Source of the DNA: Melioribacter roseus
GTDB taxonomy: Bacteria; Bacteroidota; Ignavibacteria; Ignavibacteriales; Melioribacteraceae
Assembly: GCA_020724265.1 (NCBI GenBank)
Contig: DYHH01000003.1
Coordinates: 1 to 64,000, forward strand
DNA: 64,000 bases
Reading direction: 5' to 3'
The notes beneath the pieces are model-generated. The model made no database searches and was not told where the DNA came from. It was given only the letters and a program-made list of their open reading frames with translations. Position 1 is the first letter of the stretch, and each line of letters opens with the position of its first letter. Below are positions 42,542 to 51,724 of this stretch, one piece after another. A program made the position numbers and the translations under genes.

Positions 42542-45500
42542 ATGAAAGCAGCTACACAAAAAACGGATGTAATATCCGACGAAAATGAATTACTTAAGAA
42601 TCAATTAGCTCAAAAAGAAGCTGAACTTGCAATTATTAGTACCGTAAGCGAAGCAATTTCTCGCCAACTCAAAATTGAAGATATAATTAAAATTATCGGG
42701 GATAAGATTCGAGATATTTTCAAGTCCGAAGTCACAGAAATATTATTGTTAGATCCGGCTACTAACATGATAACCGTTCCGTATTCATTTTATCGTGAAT
42801 ATCAAACGGCGGAGCCGTTTCCTTTAGGTGAAGGATTAACATCTAAAATAATTCAAACAGGTAAACCTTTAGTTCACGGAACATTTGAAGAAGGAGTAAA
42901 ACTTGGAGTTCTTGTTCAATCAGAAGAAGAGAAAACCGAAACTTATATAGGTGTTCCAATTATTGTTAACAATAAAGTTATTGGTGTTGTTAGCATACAG
43001 AGTTATAAACAAAATGATTACAGTGACGAAAAAGTTCGTCTTCTCTCAATTCTTTCAACCAATATGGGTATTGCTCTTACAAATGCAAAACTGTTTGATG
43101 AAACAAATCGTTTGTTGAAAGAAACAGAACAACGAACCGCAGAACTAGCCGTTATAAATAGTGTACAGCAAGGGCTGGTTGCCGAAATGGATTTGCAAGG
43201 CATTTATGATCTGGTCGGAAATCGTTTACGTGATTTATTTGATGCACAAGTAACAGGTATATATACATTCGATCAGGAAAACGAAACCGAACACTTCATG
43301 TATTTATTCGAAGACGGTGAAAGATTATATCCCAAACCGCGCCGGTTAAATGAAATTCGTAAATGGATAATTAACAATTCAACACATCTGTTAGTAAATG
43401 AAAATGCCGACGTAAAAATTTATGAATTAACCGGTGAGAGACATGCGCCGGTTCCGGGAACACGGCTGCCGAAATCTTTACTTTTTGTGCCGCTTATAGT
43501 CGGTAATGAAGTAAGAGGTTGCGTTAGTCTTCAAAATCTGGATAGAGAAAATGCTTTTACCGATGCGGATGTTCGACTACTTACCACACTTGCAAACAGC
43601 ATGAGTGTTGCGCTTGAAAATGCTAGACTATTTGATGAAACTGTTCACCTACTTAAACAGACCGAACAACGGAAAGCCGAACTGGCGATTATCAATAGCG
43701 TTGGTGAAGCAATGTCAAAACAATTGGATATTAATACAGTTACTAAGATTGTCGGAGATAAAATAAAAGAAATATTTAAAGCTGAAGTAACTGAAATTCT
43801 TTTGTTAGATCATGAAGCGGAAGTTATAAACGTTCCGTATTCTTATTACAAAGGTTATCAGATAGTAGAGCCGTTTAAATTAGGTGCGGGTTTAACTTCG
43901 AAAGTTATTAAATCAAAAAAACCACTTCTGCTTTTAAACTTCGAAGAACAAAAAAATTTCGGTGCTTTAGTTGATGCCGGTATTGGCGAAGCGGATATTA
44001 CCGAAACTTATCTCGGTGTTCCAATCATGTTTAATGATAGAATTCTTGGCGTTGTTAGTATCCAGAGTTATGAAAAAAATGCATACGATGATAATAATGT
44101 TCGGCTTCTATCTACTTTATCAAGTAACATGGGCGTTACACTTGAAAATGCAAAACTTTTTGAAGAAACAAAAAGATTACTAAAAGAGACCGAACAACGA
44201 TCAGCCGAGCTGACAATTATTAATAGTGTCGGTGAAGCAATGTCTAAACAGCTTGATGTTTTGACGGTTACAAAAATAGTCGGCGACAAAGTAAAAGAAA
44301 TTTTTAATGCCGAGGTGACAGAAATTCTTTTAGTTGACGAAGAAACTAAAATGATCGAAGTACCTTACTCATACTATAATGGGTACCAAAAATTTGATCC
44401 TTTCCCGCTCGGAGAAGGATTGACTTCAAAGATAATCAAATCTCGAGAACCGTTAGTCTTTGGTTCGTTGGAAGAACAGGTCAAAAACGGTGCACTAACA
44501 TTTTCGGAAGAAGATAAAACCGAATCTTATATGGGAGTGCCGATAGTATTTGAAGGAAAAGTACTTGGAGTTGTAAGTGTACAGAGTTATAAAAAGAGCG
44601 CTTATGATTCTAATAATGTGCGGCTTCTATCTACTTTATCGACAAATGTTGGTGTAACTCTGCAAAACGCAAAACTGTTCGAAGAGACCAAAAGATTGTT
44701 AAGTGAAATGCAACAGCGAAATACGGAACTTGGCGTAATTAATAGTGTGCAGGAAGGATTAGTTAAACAAGTTGAGCTTCAGGCAATTTACGATTTAGTC
44801 GGCGATCAAATTCACAAAATATTTGATACGCAAGTGGTTGCAATTGTAAGTTTTAATCATGATGACAAAACCGAATCTTTTAACTATTTGATTGAAAAAG
44901 GAGAAAGATTTTATCCAAAGGGTAGAAAGTATGATAAACTTAGAGAACATCTAATAAAGAACAAAAAACTCATTTTGATTAATAAAAATTATTCAGAAGC
45001 AGCTAAGAAATACGGAATGAAAGTAGTGGAAGGAACAGAGATGCCGAAATCACTTCTCTTTGTTCCGCTTGTTGTTGGTCAAGTAGTAAAAGGTTATATA
45101 TCTCTTCAAAACATTGACCGCGAAAATGCATTCAGCGAATCGGATGTTAGATTATTAACAACGTTGACAAATAGTATGAGTGTTGCACTCGAAAATGCTC
45201 GCTTATTTGACGAGACAACAAAACTTCTTGAAGAAACAAAACAACAAGCAATTGAGCTCGGCATTATTAACAGTGTTGGAGAAGGTCTCGCAAAGCAAAT
45301 GGATTTCCAATCCATTATTGATTTAGTCGGTGAAAAAATTCGTGAAGTATTCAACGCGCAAGTTGTAAGTATATCAACATATGAGAAAGAGACTGATCAG
45401 ATTCATCATCGCTATGTAGTTGAGTTAGACAATCGATTTTATTTTGATAAGCCACAGAAAATTGATCCTGATCGAAAAGAAATTGTTGAGACAATGCAGC

Positions 45501-48148
45501 CTTTAATCTTTGGTACCGCACAAGAAGCAATCGAACACAGCGGTGATGAAGTTGTAGCCGGTGAAATGCCGGAATCCTATATGGGAGTCCCGATTATACG
45601 TAATCAAGAAGTTACCGGTGTTATTACCGTTCAGGATATTCATAAACAGAATTTATATACTCAAAAAGATGTTCGACTATTAATGACGCTCGCATCAAAC
45701 ATGGGTGTAGCGCTTGAGAATGCGAGACTTTTTGAAGAAACAAAACATCTATTAAACGAAACACAGCAAAGAAACGTTGAGCTTTCAATTCTTAATGCAA
45801 TTCAAGAAGGGTTAGTGATGGAAATGGATTTTAATTCCATCATTAATCTTGTCGGTGATAAGTTCAGAGAAGCGCTCGGATTTTTGGACCTAGGAATTAG
45901 AATTTATGATAAAGAAAAAAATATTCTTCACTTTCCGTATGAGTATGAACACGGTGAAAGATTATTTATAGATTCAATGGAGCCGACACCACTATCGAAA
46001 TACGTTCTTGAAACCGGTAAAACTCTTGTACTCAAAAAAGCTACCGATGAAGAATTTGCTAAACTGGGAATCACAGAAGACACTACTATTCCCGGGACCG
46101 ATTCAAGTAAATCACTTGTGTTTGTCCCGATCATTGTTGGGTCGGAAGCTAAAGGATTAATCTTAGTTGAAAACTATGAAAAAGAGGATGCCTTTAGTGA
46201 ATCGGAAGTAAGATTGCTTACAACGGTTGCAAACAGTATGAGTGTCGCACTTGAAAATGCAAGATTATTCGATGAAACAAACAGATTACTCAAAGAAACA
46301 GAACAACGCACTGCTGAATTATCAGTGATCAATAGTGTACAAGAAGGTTTGGCTAAAGAACTTGATATGAAAGGAATATATGAACTTGTCGGCGAACGTT
46401 TATGTAGTTTATTCCCGGATTCCCAAACATTAGTCATTCGTTCTTTTGATCATGATACTGGTTTAGAAGAATGGCAGTATGCGATAGAAAAGGGAGTAAG
46501 ATTGGAAGTTGCTCCTCGTCCTTTTAATTGGGCGAATAAGTTAATGATAGAAACAAAGAAACCCTTAGATATCAGAGAAAATTATATTAAGACGGCGCAG
46601 AAATACGGCGGTAAAGGTGTAACAAAAGGTAAACCGCCTAAATCTGCAGTATTTGTCCCAATCATAATAAACGATGTTGTTCGAGGTTCAATCAGTCTCC
46701 AGAATATCGACAAAGAAAATGCCTTTGATGATGCCGATGTTCGATTAGTTACTACTCTTGTTAACAGTATGAGCGTTGCACTTGAAAATGCGCGATTATT
46801 CGATGAGACATTGCGACTTCTTGAAGAAAGTAAGAAACGAACAGCAGAGTTAAGCACTGTAAATAGTATTAGTCAAGCGATTGCAGGACATCTTGAAATT
46901 GATAAACTGATTAATCTTGTTGGTGATAAAGTACGAGATCTTTTCAACGCCAACATAGTTTACTTAGCCATGCTCGAAAAAGAAACCGACATAATTAATT
47001 TCCCTTACGGTTATGGTGAAGAATTACCGCCGCTTCCGTTAGGTGACGGATTAACATCTCATATTATTTTGAAAAAGGAGCCCCTCCTTATAAATAAAGA
47101 AGCTGAAAAGAAGACAGAAGAATTGGGAGTGGAGCGTATCGGCACTCCCTCAGCTTCTTACCTCGGTGTTCCAATTCCGGTCGGTGGTGAAATCATAGGT
47201 GTCCTAAGTGTACAAAGTACAGAAAAAGAAAATGTTTTTAATGAAGATGATATGAGATTACTTAGTACTATTGCGGCACACGTTGGAATAGCCATAAATA
47301 ATGCGAATTCTTACGAAGAATTGAACACAACTTTAGAAAATTTAAAATCTACTCAAGATCAACTCGTTGCACAGGAAAAACTTGCCTCACTCGGTCAGTT
47401 AACCGCAGGTATTGCACATGAAATTAAAAATCCATTGAACTTTGTTAACAACTTCTCTGAACTTTCCGTTGGATTGGTTGAAGAATTATTTGAAGAGTTT
47501 GATAAGCTAAAAGAAAAAATCAGTCAAGATTCACTTGAAGAAGTAAACGAAATTTTAAGTACGTTAAAACAGAATTCGGAAAAGATTAAAGAACATGGTA
47601 GACGTGCCGATAGTATTGTTCATAGTATGTTGCAACATTCAAGAGGGAAGACGGGTGAAAAGCAGCCGACGGATATTAACGCAATGCTGGATGAAGATCT
47701 TAATCTTGTATATCACGGTATGCGTGCTCAAGACAGTTCATTCAATATTAAAATTGAACGAGAATATGATAAGGAATTAAAACCAATTAACATTATCCCT
47801 CAGGATATGAGCCGTGTATTCCTCAATATTTTATCAAATGGTTGTTATGAATCGCATCGTAAAAAAATGGAATTAAATTCTGATGAACCAGCAATCATTA
47901 AAGTATCCAGTCATGATAACAGTAATTTTGTTGAAGTTCGTATCAGAGATAATGGTCACGGAATCCCTAAAAAGGTTCAGGATAATTTATTCACACCGTT
48001 CTTTACTACAAAACCTTCGGGCAAAGGAACCGGTTTAGGTTTATCAATTAGTTATGATATTGTAGTAAGGGAACACAACGGGGAAATTTTATTTGAAACC
48101 GAAGAAGGTAATTACACAGAATTTATAATCAGACTTCCAAAAAAATAA
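42542..48148 (+). CDS. Soluble histidine kinase with nine tandem GAF domains
   Basis: This 1868-residue protein has no signal peptide or membrane helix. Nine GAF modules, each about 171-180 residues, begin near residues 29, 200, 380, 556, 728, 905, 1079, 1259 and 1436, each led by a signature like ELxIINSVGEAMS. Two flavours alternate: one with PLGEGLTSKII and TYxGVPI, the other with KSLLFVPLIVG and NSMSVALENARLFDET. They are followed by HisKA (GQLTAGIAHEIKNPL, His near 1625) and HATPase_c (NILSNGCYES, DNGHGIP, GTGLGLSI). It should phosphorylate the neighbouring receivers. Nine GAFs is far above the usual one to three. The similarity of repeats 3 and 4 suggests recent internal duplication. 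Confidence 0.9.
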   Translation: MKAATQKTDVISDENELLKNQLAQKEAELAIISTVSEAISRQLKIEDIIKIIGDKIRDIFKSEVTEILLLDPATNMITVPYSFYREYQTAEPFPLGEGLTSKIIQTGKPLVHGTFEEGVKLGVLVQSEEEKTETYIGVPIIVNNKVIGVVSIQSYKQNDYSDEKVRLLSILSTNMGIALTNAKLFDETNRLLKETEQRTAELAVINSVQQGLVAEMDLQGIYDLVGNRLRDLFDAQVTGIYTFDQENETEHFMYLFEDGERLYPKPRRLNEIRKWIINNSTHLLVNENADVKIYELTGERHAPVPGTRLPKSLLFVPLIVGNEVRGCVSLQNLDRENAFTDADVRLLTTLANSMSVALENARLFDETVHLLKQTEQRKAELAIINSVGEAMSKQLDINTVTKIVGDKIKEIFKAEVTEILLLDHEAEVINVPYSYYKGYQIVEPFKLGAGLTSKVIKSKKPLLLLNFEEQKNFGALVDAGIGEADITETYLGVPIMFNDRILGVVSIQSYEKNAYDDNNVRLLSTLSSNMGVTLENAKLFEETKRLLKETEQRSAELTIINSVGEAMSKQLDVLTVTKIVGDKVKEIFNAEVTEILLVDEETKMIEVPYSYYNGYQKFDPFPLGEGLTSKIIKSREPLVFGSLEEQVKNGALTFSEEDKTESYMGVPIVFEGKVLGVVSVQSYKKSAYDSNNVRLLSTLSTNVGVTLQNAKLFEETKRLLSEMQQRNTELGVINSVQEGLVKQVELQAIYDLVGDQIHKIFDTQVVAIVSFNHDDKTESFNYLIEKGERFYPKGRKYDKLREHLIKNKKLILINKNYSEAAKKYGMKVVEGTEMPKSLLFVPLVVGQVVKGYISLQNIDRENAFSESDVRLLTTLTNSMSVALENARLFDETTKLLEETKQQAIELGIINSVGEGLAKQMDFQSIIDLVGEKIREVFNAQVVSISTYEKETDQIHHRYVVELDNRFYFDKPQKIDPDRKEIVETMQPLIFGTAQEAIEHSGDEVVAGEMPESYMGVPIIRNQEVTGVITVQDIHKQNLYTQKDVRLLMTLASNMGVALENARLFEETKHLLNETQQRNVELSILNAIQEGLVMEMDFNSIINLVGDKFREALGFLDLGIRIYDKEKNILHFPYEYEHGERLFIDSMEPTPLSKYVLETGKTLVLKKATDEEFAKLGITEDTTIPGTDSSKSLVFVPIIVGSEAKGLILVENYEKEDAFSESEVRLLTTVANSMSVALENARLFDETNRLLKETEQRTAELSVINSVQEGLAKELDMKGIYELVGERLCSLFPDSQTLVIRSFDHDTGLEEWQYAIEKGVRLEVAPRPFNWANKLMIETKKPLDIRENYIKTAQKYGGKGVTKGKPPKSAVFVPIIINDVVRGSISLQNIDKENAFDDADVRLVTTLVNSMSVALENARLFDETLRLLEESKKRTAELSTVNSISQAIAGHLEIDKLINLVGDKVRDLFNANIVYLAMLEKETDIINFPYGYGEELPPLPLGDGLTSHIILKKEPLLINKEAEKKTEELGVERIGTPSASYLGVPIPVGGEIIGVLSVQSTEKENVFNEDDMRLLSTIAAHVGIAINNANSYEELNTTLENLKSTQDQLVAQEKLASLGQLTAGIAHEIKNPLNFVNNFSELSVGLVEELFEEFDKLKEKISQDSLEEVNEILSTLKQNSEKIKEHGRRADSIVHSMLQHSRGKTGEKQPTDINAMLDEDLNLVYHGMRAQDSSFNIKIEREYDKELKPINIIPQDMSRVFLNILSNGCYESHRKKMELNSDEPAIIKVSSHDNSNFVEVRIRDNGHGIPKKVQDNLFTPFFTTKPSGKGTGLGLSISYDIVVREHNGEILFETEEGNYTEFIIRLPKK

Positions 48149-48158
48149 CAGAAGAATT

Positions 48159-49310
48159 ATGAACAATACAATTCCAAAAATATTAGTAGTAGATGACGAA
48201 CCGGATCTTGAGTCATTAATTAAGCAAAAGTTTAGAAAAGAAATTAAAGAAGGTAAATACAATTTCTCGTTTGCGAATAACGGTGTTAAAGCTTTAGAAA
48301 AATTAAATGAAGACAAAGAAATTGAACTGGTTCTAACCGACATCAATATGCCGGAAATGGATGGACTTACTCTTCTTTCAAAAATAAAAGAAATGAATAA
48401 CCCGCTTCTTCATTCGGTTATTGTTTCTGCTTACGGTGATATTTTTAATATCCGTACTGCTATGAACGGAGGAGCTTTTGATTTTGTCGTTAAACCCATC
48501 GACTTAAGCGATCTCGAAATCACAATTAAAAAAGCAATCGATAATCTCGGCACATTTAAAGAAGCGGTAAAATCTCGAGATGAACTTATAATCGTTAGAA
48601 AGGAATTGGAAGAAGCGAGAACTTTGCAATTGTCTATGCTTCCAAAATCAATTCCTCAAAACGGCAAACTTGACATCGCTGTTCATATGAAAACAGCGAG
48701 TGAAGTCGGCGGCGATTATTATGATTTCTCAAAGAAAAATGATGGTTCGTTAAATGTCGCAATAGGCGATGCAACCGGACATGGAATGAAAGCCGGTATA
48801 ATGGTATCCATAATGAAGACATTATTCATATCGGATTCGGATGAAATCGAGCTGGAAGATTTTTTTGATATATCAAACAAAACAATCAAATCTCTCAATC
48901 TCGGCAGAATGATGATGGCTTTTGCAATGTTGAATATAAAAGAGAACAAAATAAATTTTATCAATGCCGCAATGCCTACAATTTTTGTTTATAAATCAGC
49001 AGAGAAAAAAGTAATCGAATATGTAAATCAAAGTATGCCGCTCGGGGCTTTATCTGAATTCGAATTCAATATAAACGAATTTGAAGTCGATTCGGGAGAT
49101 GTAATTCTACTTTTAAGTGACGGCTTACCGGAATTGTTTAACCATAATAAAGAAATGTTTGGATATGAACGCGTTGCCGGTTTATTAAAAGAACATTCCG
49201 ATAAATCTCCTGATGAAATAATTGAGACATTAAAATATGCTGCAAAAGAATGGGCCGGCGAATTAGAACCTGATGATGATATAACTTTTCTTGTAATAAA
49301 AGTGAAATAA
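48159..49310 (+). CDS. Receiver-PP2C phosphatase response regulator
   Basis: This is a 383-residue protein. Residues 1-125 form a receiver (VVDDEPD, phosphorylatable Asp in VLTDINMPEMDG, VVKPIDL). A coiled coil with ARTLQLSMLPKSIPQ follows, then a PP2C domain with GGDYYDFS, GDATGHGMKAG, LSDGLPEL and EPDDDITFLVIKVK. The AGH motif is replaced by NAAMPT. It begins ten bases after the nine-GAF kinase stop codon, so it is almost certainly that kinase's partner. Phosphorylation would then adjust PP2C activity on a STAS protein, joining two-component signalling to partner switching. Confidence 0.92.
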   Translation: MNNTIPKILVVDDEPDLESLIKQKFRKEIKEGKYNFSFANNGVKALEKLNEDKEIELVLTDINMPEMDGLTLLSKIKEMNNPLLHSVIVSAYGDIFNIRTAMNGGAFDFVVKPIDLSDLEITIKKAIDNLGTFKEAVKSRDELIIVRKELEEARTLQLSMLPKSIPQNGKLDIAVHMKTASEVGGDYYDFSKKNDGSLNVAIGDATGHGMKAGIMVSIMKTLFISDSDEIELEDFFDISNKTIKSLNLGRMMMAFAMLNIKENKINFINAAMPTIFVYKSAEKKVIEYVNQSMPLGALSEFEFNINEFEVDSGDVILLLSDGLPELFNHNKEMFGYERVAGLLKEHSDKSPDEIIETLKYAAKEWAGELEPDDDITFLVIKVK

Positions 49311-49313
49311 ATT

Positions 49314-51704
49314 ATGAAAGCTCAAACTTCGATAGATATAAAAGAAAGAGAAGCTTCACTTAAAGAAGCATATCAAAAACTTCTAGAAGTTGGGCTTGGG
49401 AATAGGCCGATTGATGATCTTCCAAGTTTTGTTGAGCAGGACGTTATGGGATATGGAACAGCTCTTGATGAGAAGATTTTTTCTATAACTGATTTCATAG
49501 AACTCGTCAAATTACAACGAAAACAATCAATAAATTTTGATGATTTTCATTACACCTCTAAACCTGTTTTAATTCGCTTTAATGATAATTCAACTACAGT
49601 AGTTGTTGTTGATGAAATTGAATTGGTTACTGTAATTGGAAATGATTCAAATAAATTGAATCTGCGAATGACAGCTGTATTTGACTTCATAGATGTATCA
49701 TGGAAATTAATTCATTGGCATGCATCAAAAGCCGAGCATGTTTCCGGTGGTGAGGATCCTTGGCATGTTGAAGAATGGAAGAAAAAAACCGAAATACTTG
49801 AAAAGATGATTGATGAAAAGACAGCTGAGTTAGTTAAAAAAAATAATGAATTAGAAATTGAAGCTAGTTTGGAAAGAGTTCGGGCGATTGCGATGGGTAT
49901 GCAGAAATCCGAGGACCTGCTTAGTATTTGTGAAGTTTCATACCATGAATTTGAAAAGTTAGGTTTCAACAACCTAAGAGCTGTGTTGATTCATATACTT
50001 GATGATGAAACAAGAACCTTCACGGATTATGATTATTGTGAATTATTCGGCGGTGAAATTTCCAATTTAAGTTATGATTCTCATCCGGTTGTAGTGAACT
50101 ATTTCAAACAAATCAAAAGTAGAAAAGATGCCTTTGCAGAAGCAGTTTTGTCTGGCAGTGAACTTGAAAGCTGGAAAAAAGTTCGATTGGAAACCGGGCA
50201 AAAGAATGACCCAAGGTTAAATACTACCGATGCACTTTATTACTACGGATATTCAATTGGATTTGGAGATTTTTCGATCTCGACCTTAAAACCAATAAAT
50301 GAAAAACAAAGAAGAATTCTGAAAAGATTTAGGAATGTATTTGACTTAGCTTACCGAAGATTTATCGATATAGAAAAAGCCGAAGCACAGGCAAGAGAAG
50401 CACAGATTGAATTAGGGCTTGAAAGAGTCCGAGCAAGAGCTATGGCAATGCAGAAATCCAGTGAATTGGCTGAACTTGTAGCCATATTATTTACTGAATT
50501 AAATAAACTTGACTTTGCCTTAACCAGATGCTACATCTATATCATAGATCCTGATTCATTATCATTGAGATCATGGACAGCTAATACAGAGAGCGGAGAA
50601 ATACCGGAATCCTATTTCATTAAGTATCTTGACTTGCCTTATTATAAAACCATGATTAATTCATGGAAGGAAAATAAAGGAAAGCTAGTATATGAACTTG
50701 GGGGTACAGAAAAACAAGTTGCTGATCAAGTACTTTTTGAGGAAACTGAATATAGCCGATTACCTGAAAATGTAAAGAAAGGTATGAAGTCTGTAGAGAA
50801 AGTTTTTTTGGCTTTTTCATTTAACAAATATGGAGCTCTTCAGACTGGAGGACTTGAACCGTTATCTGGAGCTAATCTTGATATTTTAACAAGATTCAGT
50901 AAAGTATTTGAGCAAACCTATACCCGTTTCCTCGATCTGCAAAAAGCAGAAACGCAGAACAAAATAATTCAAGCCGAGAATGACCGCAAATCCGAAGAGC
51001 TTGAAGAAGCAAGAAAACTTCAGCTCGCGATGCTTCCAAAGGAACTACCACAGCTTTCGAAATTGGATATCGCGGTTTATATGCAGACAGCAACCGAAGT
51101 CGGCGGTGATTATTATGATTTTTCAACTAAGGATGATGGCTCGCTGAATATTTGTTTGGGAGATGCAACCGGTCACGGACTTAAAGCCGGTACATTGGTA
51201 GCTATGATGAAGTCACTTTTTATTAACGATTCAGTAAAACTGGATATTAGCAAATTCTTTAACTCCTCTAATGAAACATTAAAGAAGATGTCTCTCAGCC
51301 GAATGATGATGGCATTTGCAATGATCAATATATATGGCAATAGAATTAGGATTGTCAATGCCGGTATCCCACCGGTATATATCTATAGAAAGAAAGAAAA
51401 TATTGTTGAGGAAATAAATCTAAACGGATTACCAATCGGTGCGATGAGAAATTCTAAATATGAAGTTTATGAAAATGAAATAAATTATGGCGATGTAATT
51501 TTAATGATGAGTGATGGTATGCCTGAATTGCAGAACAGAGAAAACGAAATGTATGGTTATAAAAGAATCAAGGAAATATTAATTGGTAGTGCAGACAAAA
51601 ATTCAGAAGTGATAATTACCTCTTTAACAAGTGAAATAAGAATCTGGTCTAACAACACAGAGCCGGATGACGATATTACCTTTGTTGTAATAAAAGTGAA
51701 ATAG
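49314..51704 (+). CDS. SnoaL-like / GAF-like / PP2C phosphatase
   Basis: This 796-residue protein has no membrane helix. Residues 1-145 resemble a SnoaL/NTF2-like ligand-binding domain (DVMGYGTALDEKIF, then SWKLIHWHASK). A coiled coil follows. Two related sensor modules then start with the linker LERVRAIAMGMQKSEDL and LERVRARAMAMQKSSEL, known from Bacteroidota signalling proteins. The C-terminal PP2C has GGDYYDFS, GDATGHGLKAG, MSDGMPEL and EPDDDITFVVIKVK, with NAGIPP in place of NAGHNP. It begins three bases after the REC-PP2C gene and is part of the same operon. The ligand is unknown. Confidence 0.85.
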   Translation: MKAQTSIDIKEREASLKEAYQKLLEVGLGNRPIDDLPSFVEQDVMGYGTALDEKIFSITDFIELVKLQRKQSINFDDFHYTSKPVLIRFNDNSTTVVVVDEIELVTVIGNDSNKLNLRMTAVFDFIDVSWKLIHWHASKAEHVSGGEDPWHVEEWKKKTEILEKMIDEKTAELVKKNNELEIEASLERVRAIAMGMQKSEDLLSICEVSYHEFEKLGFNNLRAVLIHILDDETRTFTDYDYCELFGGEISNLSYDSHPVVVNYFKQIKSRKDAFAEAVLSGSELESWKKVRLETGQKNDPRLNTTDALYYYGYSIGFGDFSISTLKPINEKQRRILKRFRNVFDLAYRRFIDIEKAEAQAREAQIELGLERVRARAMAMQKSSELAELVAILFTELNKLDFALTRCYIYIIDPDSLSLRSWTANTESGEIPESYFIKYLDLPYYKTMINSWKENKGKLVYELGGTEKQVADQVLFEETEYSRLPENVKKGMKSVEKVFLAFSFNKYGALQTGGLEPLSGANLDILTRFSKVFEQTYTRFLDLQKAETQNKIIQAENDRKSEELEEARKLQLAMLPKELPQLSKLDIAVYMQTATEVGGDYYDFSTKDDGSLNICLGDATGHGLKAGTLVAMMKSLFINDSVKLDISKFFNSSNETLKKMSLSRMMMAFAMINIYGNRIRIVNAGIPPVYIYRKKENIVEEINLNGLPIGAMRNSKYEVYENEINYGDVILMMSDGMPELQNRENEMYGYKRIKEILIGSADKNSEVIITSLTSEIRIWSNNTEPDDDITFVVIKVK

Positions 51705-51724
51705 AAAAATAATTTGAGAAAGTA

